DNA from: Pedosphaera sp.
Lineage (GTDB): Bacteria > Verrucomicrobiota > Verrucomicrobiia > Limisphaerales > SIAT01
Length of the DNA stretch: 12,621 bases
Assembly (NCBI GenBank): GCA_009691645.1
Contig: SIAT01000041.1
Coordinates: 1 to 12,621 of the forward strand
Reading direction: 5' to 3'
Shown here piece after piece: positions 8,604 to 12,621 of this stretch (within the stretch, counting starts at the first letter, position 1; the number at the start of each line of letters is the position of its first letter). The notes beneath the pieces were generated by a model that was not told where the DNA came from, ran no database searches, and was given only the letters and a program-made list of their open reading frames with translations. Both the position numbers and the translations under genes were made by a program.

Positions 8604-8612
8604 TGTGGATAA
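8604..8612 (-). promoter_or_regulatory. Perfect DnaA box TTATCCACA
   Basis: The minus strand reads TTATCCACA, identical to the strong E. coli DnaA-box consensus, 52 nt upstream of the dnaN start codon. It overlaps the candidate -10 element. DnaA is known to bind such sites at origins and at replication-gene promoters. The match is exact; the role is inferred. Confidence 0.6.
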
Positions 8613-8634
8613 GGCAAACAACTGTGAGTGTCAA
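8606..8634 (-). promoter_or_regulatory. Candidate sigma70-type promoter of dnaN
   Basis: Reading towards dnaN there is a perfect -35 hexamer TTGACA (8634-8629), a 17-nt spacer and a weak -10 TATCCA (8611-8606, three of six consensus bases). The -10 lies inside the DnaA box, so bound DnaA would cover it. Spacing and position are right for dnaN, with a leader of about 50 nt, but the poor -10 keeps confidence moderate. The housekeeping promoter consensus of this organism is unknown. Confidence 0.4.
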
Positions 8635-8647
8635 GGGAACTACAGGC

Positions 8648-8665
8648 CAAAACAGGGCAAAACAG
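8648..8665. repeat. Two 10-bp-phased CAAAACAG direct repeats
   Basis: CAAAACAG occurs at 8648-8655 and 8658-8665, a period of 10 bp, close to one helical turn. On the minus strand the pattern reads CTGTTTTG twice, followed by a degenerate third unit beginning CTGTAG. Phased A-tracts could bend DNA or act as repeated protein sites. The short length means chance is possible. Confidence 0.5.
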
Positions 8666-8765
8666 AGGTTCAAAGAGTGACCAAGAACTTTGTGAACAGA
8701 AAGCCAACTCTGCGAAGAACCCCGGGTTATTCCAGCCGCTGACAAACAGTTCACAGGCAGGTCAC

Positions 8766-9917
8766 TCATAATTCACCTCCGCGAGCGCGGTTAATCACAG
8801 CCGGCAACGCCACACAGACCAGTTCCACCTCGTCCATCGTGGACTCGCGGCCGACCGAGAAACGCACGAGTGCGTTCGATTCCTCCGCATCGCAGCCCAT
8901 CGCCATCAGCACGTGCGAAGGCTCGAGTGAACCCGTTGAGCACGCTGAGCCGCTCGAGGCGCAAATGCCTTCCAAATCCAACCCGGCGAGCAGAACGATG
9001 CTGTCGCAACCATTCACGCTAAAGGAAACCGTGTTTGCCAGACAGCCGTCGGATGGCGAGCGATGGGTCACGCTCGGAATAGAACCCGCCGCTTCGCGCA
9101 ACCTCGCGGCGAGCGGAGCGAGCTTCTCGCGATTGAAGACCGGTGTTCTTACGAAACGCTCGATGGCCTCCGTCATCCCGGCGATGGCAGGAATGTTTTC
9201 CGTGCCCGCTCGCCGTTCATTTTCGTGCCCGCCGCCGAACAGAATCGGATCCGGCAACAACGGCGAACGGACAAACAACGCACCCGCGCCTTTCGTCCCG
9301 TGGAATTTGTGCGCGCAAATCGAGACGAGATCGGCGTTGAACTGGTGAATGCCGGCGAATGGCTCCTTGCCCAGCCACTGCGCGGCGTCGGTGTGGAATA
9401 AAACACCCCGTTCACGGCAGATCGCGCCCAGTTCGGCGACCGGCTGGAGCGTGCCGACCTCGTTGTTGGCCGCCATCACCGAGACCAAAACCGTGTCCGG
9501 CCGCAGCGCCTTCCGCAAATCGTCCGGCGACACGCGCCCAGCGCGGTCCACCGGCAGCAAAGTCACCTCGAACCCCTCCTTTTCACGGAGATATTCACAG
9601 GGATGGAGGATGGCGTGATGTTCGACCGCCGAGGTGATGATGTGTCGGCCTTTATCGCGAAAGCGGCGGGCCACTCCGAGCACGGCGAGGTTGTTGCTTT
9701 CCGTACCGCCGGAGGTGAAAATCACCTCGCTCGGTTTGCAGGCGAAAACCCTCGCCACCCGGTCGCGTGCGTCATCGAGAAACGCCCTCGCCCGTCGGCC
9801 GACGTGGTGGATGCTCGAGGGGTTGCCGAACTCGCCCTCGAGAAACGGCAGCATCGCGGTGCGCACGGCCGGATCGAGCGGCGTGGTCGCGTTGTAATCG
9901 AAATAAACCGTGCGCAC
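8766..9917 (-). CDS. Cysteine desulfurase (NifS/IscS family, class V aminotransferase)
   Basis: This PLP enzyme removes sulfur from L-cysteine as an enzyme-bound persulfide for iron-sulfur clusters, thiolated tRNA or other sulfur acceptors. The 383 residues show the N-terminal DYNATTPLDP, GNPSSIHHVG, TSGGTESNN (68-76), VEHHAIL (His100/His101), HTDAAQ (Asp177, Gln180), the PLP-lysine motif CAHKFHGTKG (Lys204), and the catalytic cysteine in SSGSACSTGS (Cys326), which sits on a group-I-type loop. It ends soon after the enzyme core and appears to lack the extended C-terminal tail of E. coli IscS, so it is closer to the NifS/YrvO type; I leave the symbol blank. The start is GTG at 9917, fixed by a perfect AGGAGGT ribosome site. 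No iscU, iscR, sufE or mnmA lies next to it in view, so the sulfur acceptor is unknown. It is divergent from uppP. Confidence 0.92.
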   Translation of the reverse strand: MRTVYFDYNATTPLDPAVRTAMLPFLEGEFGNPSSIHHVGRRARAFLDDARDRVARVFACKPSEVIFTSGGTESNNLAVLGVARRFRDKGRHIITSAVEHHAILHPCEYLREKEGFEVTLLPVDRAGRVSPDDLRKALRPDTVLVSVMAANNEVGTLQPVAELGAICRERGVLFHTDAAQWLGKEPFAGIHQFNADLVSICAHKFHGTKGAGALFVRSPLLPDPILFGGGHENERRAGTENIPAIAGMTEAIERFVRTPVFNREKLAPLAARLREAAGSIPSVTHRSPSDGCLANTVSFSVNGCDSIVLLAGLDLEGICASSGSACSTGSLEPSHVLMAMGCDAEESNALVRFSVGRESTMDEVELVCVALPAVINRARGGEL

Positions 9918-9921
9918 GCCT

Positions 9922-9928
9922 ACCTCCT
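9922..9928 (-). promoter_or_regulatory. Perfect Shine-Dalgarno site of the desulfurase gene
   Basis: The minus strand reads AGGAGGT ending 4 nt before the GTG start codon at 9917. It is the only full Shine-Dalgarno sequence in front of any gene here and decides the non-ATG start. It lies within the 29-nt gap shared with the divergent uppP. Confidence 0.85.
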
Positions 9929-9946
9929 AACTCATACTCGCGGCCG

Positions 9947-10747
9947 ATGCCAGAATGGGTTGTTGCCATCTTGTTGGGCGTGATTGAGGGGGTCACCGAG
10001 TTCCTGCCCGTCAGTTCCACCGGCCACCTGCTCATCGCCCAGCGCTGGCTTCCGCGCCAGAGCGATCTTTTCAACATCGTCATCCAGAGCGGCACCGTGC
10101 TTGCCGTGCCCGTGGTTTTTGCCGGGCGGCTTCGCCAAATGATCGAGACGCAGCGCGAACCCGCCACGCGTTCCCATCTCGGAAAAATCGTTTCAGCCTT
10201 TTTTATCACTGGTTTTGGAGGATTGGCGCTCGATAAATTAGGTCTGAAACTGCCCGAGGATGTCGCGCCTGTGGCGTGGGCCACACTGATCGGCGGTGTG
10301 TTTTTCCTGTTGGTCGAACGTTGGAAAAGTGGAGCGCGAAGTGGAGCGCGCGCCGCCGTCCCCGTGACGCAGGAAGTGACGTGGACCATCGCGTTCGCCA
10401 TCGCCGCCGCGCAACTGGTCGCCGCCGCGTTTCCCGGCGCGTCGCGTTCCGGCACGACCATCTTGGTCGCGCTCCTGTTCGGGTTGAGTCGGCCGGCTGC
10501 CGTCGAGTTTTCTTTCCTTCTCGGCGTTCCCACCCTGCTGGCTGCTGGCGCGTGGAAAATTTACAAGGCGCTCCGGCACACCGCGGCGGACGAGTGGCTG
10601 ATAATTTTGATCGGCTCGGTCACGGCCGCGCTCACCGCTTTCGTGGTGGTGAAATGGCTTCTGCGATTTGTCCAAACGCACACGTTTATCGCCTTCGGCT
10701 GGTATCGCGTCGTGCTCGGTCTGCTGTTGTTGATTTGGGTCACCTGA
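9947..10747 (+). CDS. uppP: Undecaprenyl-diphosphate phosphatase UppP (BacA)
   Basis: UppP is an integral membrane enzyme that dephosphorylates undecaprenyl diphosphate, recycling the lipid carrier for peptidoglycan and other cell-wall polymers; overproduction gives bacitracin resistance in known cases. The 266 residues match the family and are strongly hydrophobic, with about seven or eight membrane segments. Signatures are EGVTEFLPVSSTGH (14-27: Glu14, Glu18, Ser24, His27) and PGASRSGTT (163-171: Arg167). A cytoplasm-facing stretch near 127-135 carries a repeated SGAR. The frame is open upstream to 9767, but that part overlaps the desulfurase on the other strand and has no family likeness. 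The ATG at 9947, giving MPEWVVAILLGVIEG, is the sensible start. No Shine-Dalgarno sequence precedes it. Any promoter must lie in or beside the desulfurase coding region; TGTAAT at 9893-9898 is a possible -10 with no clear -35. Confidence 0.95.
   Translation: MPEWVVAILLGVIEGVTEFLPVSSTGHLLIAQRWLPRQSDLFNIVIQSGTVLAVPVVFAGRLRQMIETQREPATRSHLGKIVSAFFITGFGGLALDKLGLKLPEDVAPVAWATLIGGVFFLLVERWKSGARSGARAAVPVTQEVTWTIAFAIAAAQLVAAAFPGASRSGTTILVALLFGLSRPAAVEFSFLLGVPTLLAAGAWKIYKALRHTAADEWLIILIGSVTAALTAFVVVKWLLRFVQTHTFIAFGWYRVVLGLLLLIWVT
10327..10350 (+). repeat. Perfect 12-bp tandem duplication inside uppP
   Basis: The unit AAGTGGAGCGCG occurs twice in a row (10327-10338 and 10339-10350). It is in frame and gives the repeated peptide SGAR-SGAR in a short hydrophilic loop of UppP. 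Both copies are identical at the DNA level, which suggests a recent slippage event or selection on the loop charge. Confidence 0.8.
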
Positions 10748-10809
10748 AAAGCCGACAAAACCGAGCCACGCCGTTTCATTCAGCAGCGGCAAGCGTGAAA
10801 AAAGACCGC

Positions 10810-10829
10810 TTATTCACGAGTTGTTCACA
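10810..10829 (+). promoter_or_regulatory. Two DnaA-box-like sequences one helical turn apart
   Basis: TTATTCACG (10810-10818) and TTGTTCACA (10821-10829) each differ from TTATNCACA at one position. They share orientation and their starts are 11 bp apart, so both would face the same side of the helix. This arrangement is seen at DnaA-binding regions, but other proteins or chance are possible. Confidence 0.4.
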
Positions 10830-10854
10830 ATTAAAGAACTGGGCGGCTCCGCGC

Positions 10855-10882
10855 TTGAGTCGAGTTTTCTAATCGTTATTCT
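10855..10882 (+). promoter_or_regulatory. Weak promoter candidate for the phosphoesterase
   Basis: TTGAGT (10855-10860) and TATTCT (10877-10882) match the -35 and -10 consensus at four of six bases each, with a 16-nt spacer. Transcription would begin close to the ATG at 10889, giving a leaderless or nearly leaderless message. That fits the absence of a ribosome site, but support is thin. Confidence 0.25.
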
Positions 10883-10888
10883 ACCGCG

Positions 10889-12370
10889 ATGGTTCGACTT
10901 TACTTTCGCTGTTTCCTCTGGCTGACAGCGCTCGCTTGGTGCGCGGCGCTTTCGGCCCAGACCATCTTGGTGAAACCGTATGTGCAGGCGGGCCGCCAGA
11001 CGGCGCTGGGCACGACTGATAGCAGGGTGATTGTCTGGCTCACGGACGTGCAGCCGGGGCAGTTCGAGGTGGACTTCGGCGCCACGACGAACTTCGGCCG
11101 TCTCTCCCGGCCGATTGTCACGCCGCTCGAGTTCGGCAAGGAAGGTCGTTACCTGAAGTACTCTGCGTACCTCGGCCGGTTGCCACTCGATGGCCAGCTC
11201 CACTACCGCGTGCGTTTGGGCGAGCAGATCATCCGCGCCGGCGTGGTGGCTGCGCGCAAGTCGGCGACCAACACGGTGCAGTTCGTGGTGGTGGGCGACA
11301 CGGGCGATGGCAAAGCTGACGAGCGGAAGATCGCCTATCAGATCGGCCGCGCCGCGCCGGAATTCGCCGTGATCGTTGGCGACATCGTTTATCCGCGCGG
11401 TACGGTGAAGGAATATCTCAGGAATTTCTGGGGCCCGTACAACAACACCGTCGATGCCGGGCCGGACACCGGTGCGCCGGTGATGGGCACGGTGCCGTTC
11501 TACGGCGTGCTCGGCAATCACGATGTGGGCGCATCGAATCTCGCCACCGTGGCGGACGGACTCGGTGCATTTTACTTTTTCCATCCGCCACGCAACGGCC
11601 CGCCTCCGCTCCGCTCTCATCTGCGTGTGCGCGGAACGGAGATTCAGCTCGCGGCGTTCAAGCTGGCCGCCTCGGACGCTTATCCGGACCTCAGTTTCTA
11701 CTCCTTCGACAACGGCGCGGTGCACGGCCTCTGCATCGACGCCAATCGCCACGTGGATTTCACCGAGAAGGCGTTGCTCGAATGGATCCGCGCCGATCTC
11801 ACCTGCAGCCGCGCGCCGTGGAAGCTCGTCTTCTTCCATCACCCCGGTTTCCAAGCCACGCTCGCCCACTATCGCGAGCAGCAGACGCGCGTGCTCGCGC
11901 CGCTCTTCGAGGAGTGCGGGGTGGCCATCGCCTTCGCCGGCCACGTGCACAATTATCAGCGGAGCAAACCGCTCAAGTTCAAGCCTGCACAGGCCAAGCC
12001 CGACCGCACAGGCCAGGTGAATGGTGAATTCACACTCGACGAACAGTTCGACGGCTCGACGAACACCGTGCCGCAAGGGGTGATTTACGTGGTGACTGGC
12101 GGTGGCGGCGCGGGGCTTTACAAGCCCCGCGTCGAAGAAGTGGACCCGCGGTTCCAGCCCCCTGCTGCGAACTGGGTACCGTTCACCGCGCAGTACATCG
12201 CCGACCGCCACTCGTTCAGCCTCGTGCAGGCCGATCCGCAAAAGCTCGTGCTGCGCCAACTCGACGAGGACGGCTTCGAGGTGGACCGCATCACGCTCAC
12301 CAAACCGTTGCCCAGCGTGTTGCCGCCAAAATCCGCAGCCACGAACGCGCCCCCCGCCAGCCCGAAGTGA
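10889..12370 (+). CDS. Secreted purple-acid-phosphatase-like metallophosphoesterase
   Basis: This 493-residue protein begins with a likely signal peptide (basic start, hydrophobic 8-21, possible cut after LSA at 21-23), so it should act outside the inner membrane. Residues about 25-125 form a beta-rich N-terminal domain like the fibronectin-type domain of purple acid phosphatases. The calcineurin-like catalytic domain (about 130-360) has all five metal motifs in order: GDTGD (Asp137), GDIVY (Asp165, Tyr168), GNHD (Asn210, His211), VFFHHP (His317) and GHVHNYQR (His352, His354). Tyr168 matches the metal-binding tyrosine that makes purple acid phosphatases purple. The last 25 residues are Pro/Ala/Lys-rich and probably disordered. 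Phosphate release from organic esters is the family activity; the actual substrate is unknown. It converges on the next gene with only 21 nt between stop codons. Confidence 0.88.
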   Translation: MVRLYFRCFLWLTALAWCAALSAQTILVKPYVQAGRQTALGTTDSRVIVWLTDVQPGQFEVDFGATTNFGRLSRPIVTPLEFGKEGRYLKYSAYLGRLPLDGQLHYRVRLGEQIIRAGVVAARKSATNTVQFVVVGDTGDGKADERKIAYQIGRAAPEFAVIVGDIVYPRGTVKEYLRNFWGPYNNTVDAGPDTGAPVMGTVPFYGVLGNHDVGASNLATVADGLGAFYFFHPPRNGPPPLRSHLRVRGTEIQLAAFKLAASDAYPDLSFYSFDNGAVHGLCIDANRHVDFTEKALLEWIRADLTCSRAPWKLVFFHHPGFQATLAHYREQQTRVLAPLFEECGVAIAFAGHVHNYQRSKPLKFKPAQAKPDRTGQVNGEFTLDEQFDGSTNTVPQGVIYVVTGGGGAGLYKPRVEEVDPRFQPPAANWVPFTAQYIADRHSFSLVQADPQKLVLRQLDEDGFEVDRITLTKPLPSVLPPKSAATNAPPASPK

Positions 12371-12391
12371 CCGCGCATCGGTTTACCCGTA

Positions 12392-12621
12392 TCAGCTCGC
12401 CGGCTCGGGTTTCTGCGCCCTCGGAAAACCGGGGGCTGGCAGACCTGCTGGAATCGCCGAGGACAGGAACAGGCGACAGAGCAACAGCACGGCCCAGCCG
12501 ATCAGAAGGATTTGCTCCGGCGGCGTGGTGTATCCGCATCCGCCACCACCGCCGCCGCCACTGCTCTCCGAAACCGCTAATGTGGCCGCATTACTGGTGA
12601 CGCTGCCGTTTGCATTGGTGA
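12392..12621 (-). CDS. C-terminus of an Ig-like-repeat surface protein with Gly/Cys tail, 5' end missing
   Basis: The last 76 codons of a minus-strand gene enter from the right edge. They begin TNANGSVTSNAATLAV, the closing strand pattern of bacterial Ig-like repeats that are common in large secreted proteins. Next comes SESSGGGGGGCGYTTPPEQ, then a hydrophobic segment (ILLIGWAVLLLC, an arginine, then LFLSSAI) and a Pro-rich tail of about 20 residues containing a few basic residues. A Gly-rich run with a cysteine before a C-terminal membrane segment resembles known C-terminal sorting tails that are cut and lipid- or surface-anchored, though the arginine inside the hydrophobic stretch and the long tail are unusual for those. 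The frame stays open from the edge to TGA at 12394-12392. The rest of the gene is needed to say what the protein does. Confidence 0.7.
   Translation of the reverse strand, partial: TNANGSVTSNAATLAVSESSGGGGGGGCGYTTPPEQILLIGWAVLLLCRLFLSSAIPAGLPAPGFPRAQKPEPAS

Larger units (their letters stand above)
8553..8765. other. AT-richer spacer upstream of dnaN with replication-type signals
   Basis: This 213-bp spacer separates the desulfurase stop from the dnaN start and is visibly richer in A and T than its surroundings. It contains one perfect DnaA box (8604-8612), a weaker box-like sequence (tgtgaacag, 8691-8699) and another at 8747-8755. There are also two 10-bp-phased CAAAACAG repeats (8648-8665), an AT stretch TATTAATAAG (8591-8600) and a CTTT repeat leader (8560-8573). 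No convincing coding frame and no tRNA are present. It is either the dnaN promoter region under DnaA control or part of an origin of replication. Confidence 0.6.
10748..10888. other. Spacer between uppP and the phosphoesterase gene
   Basis: This 141-bp spacer follows the uppP stop. A weak hairpin is possible at about 10770-10790 (GCCG and CGGC arms with a 13-nt loop), but no T-run follows, so I do not call a terminator. Two DnaA-box-like nonamers lie at 10810-10829. A weak promoter candidate precedes the phosphoesterase. No coding frame is convincing. Confidence 0.5.

Noticed and set aside
8518..8742. 74-codon open frame from inside dnaN into the spacer
   Set aside because: It starts antisense to the dnaN 5' end, has no ribosome site and no family likeness; the spacer is better explained by regulatory sequence.
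10770..10790. Hairpin after uppP as a terminator
   Set aside because: The stem has only four pairs with a 13-nt loop and no T-run follows.
10814..12259. 481-codon open frame antisense to the phosphoesterase
   Set aside because: It lies wholly opposite a gene with all purple-acid-phosphatase motifs. Its composition is rich in Arg, His, Glu and Val, as expected from reading GC-rich codons backwards, and no family motif appears.

Overview
The window is GC-rich bacterial chromosomal DNA that is almost fully coded with ordinary housekeeping genes. It carries an LPS gene (lpxA) together with lspA and uppP, so the source is a diderm. Nearly all start codons lack a Shine-Dalgarno sequence, and the right edge holds the tail of an Ig-like-repeat surface protein. 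This combination, with dnaN, lspA, miaA, hflX, radC, lpxA and addB in one run, fits a Verrucomicrobiota-type organism. That placement is inference, not proof. I see no rRNA, tRNA, CRISPR, insertion sequence or phage gene.

Left part, minus strand, read from right to left: dnaN (8552-7443), lspA (7428-6898), miaA (6889-5948), hflX (5929-4643), radC (4570-3860), lpxA (3791-2991) and addB (2987 to beyond position 1, incomplete). Gaps are 14, 8, 18, 72, 68 and 3 nt, so this looks like one long transcript. It mixes the replication clamp, lipoprotein processing, tRNA modification, a ribosome-associated GTPase, a RadC-type protein, lipid A synthesis and a recombination helicase-nuclease. Upstream of dnaN is a 213-bp AT-richer spacer with a perfect DnaA box, a TTGACA -35 element and 10-bp-phased repeats. 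It is either a DnaA-controlled dnaN promoter or part of a replication origin.

Middle: a NifS/IscS-family cysteine desulfurase (minus) and uppP (plus) are divergent, with start codons only 29 nt apart. The desulfurase has the only perfect Shine-Dalgarno sequence in the window. uppP is followed by a 141-bp spacer with two DnaA-box-like sequences one helical turn apart.

Right part: a secreted purple-acid-phosphatase-like metallophosphoesterase (plus) converges on the 3' end of a surface protein gene (minus). That protein ends in an Ig-like repeat, a Gly6-Cys stretch and a membrane segment, which resembles a C-terminal sorting or anchoring tail.

No clearly new multi-gene system is visible. The parts most worth a second look are the dnaN upstream spacer, the paired DnaA-like boxes, the odd hflX start and the Gly/Cys-tailed surface protein.
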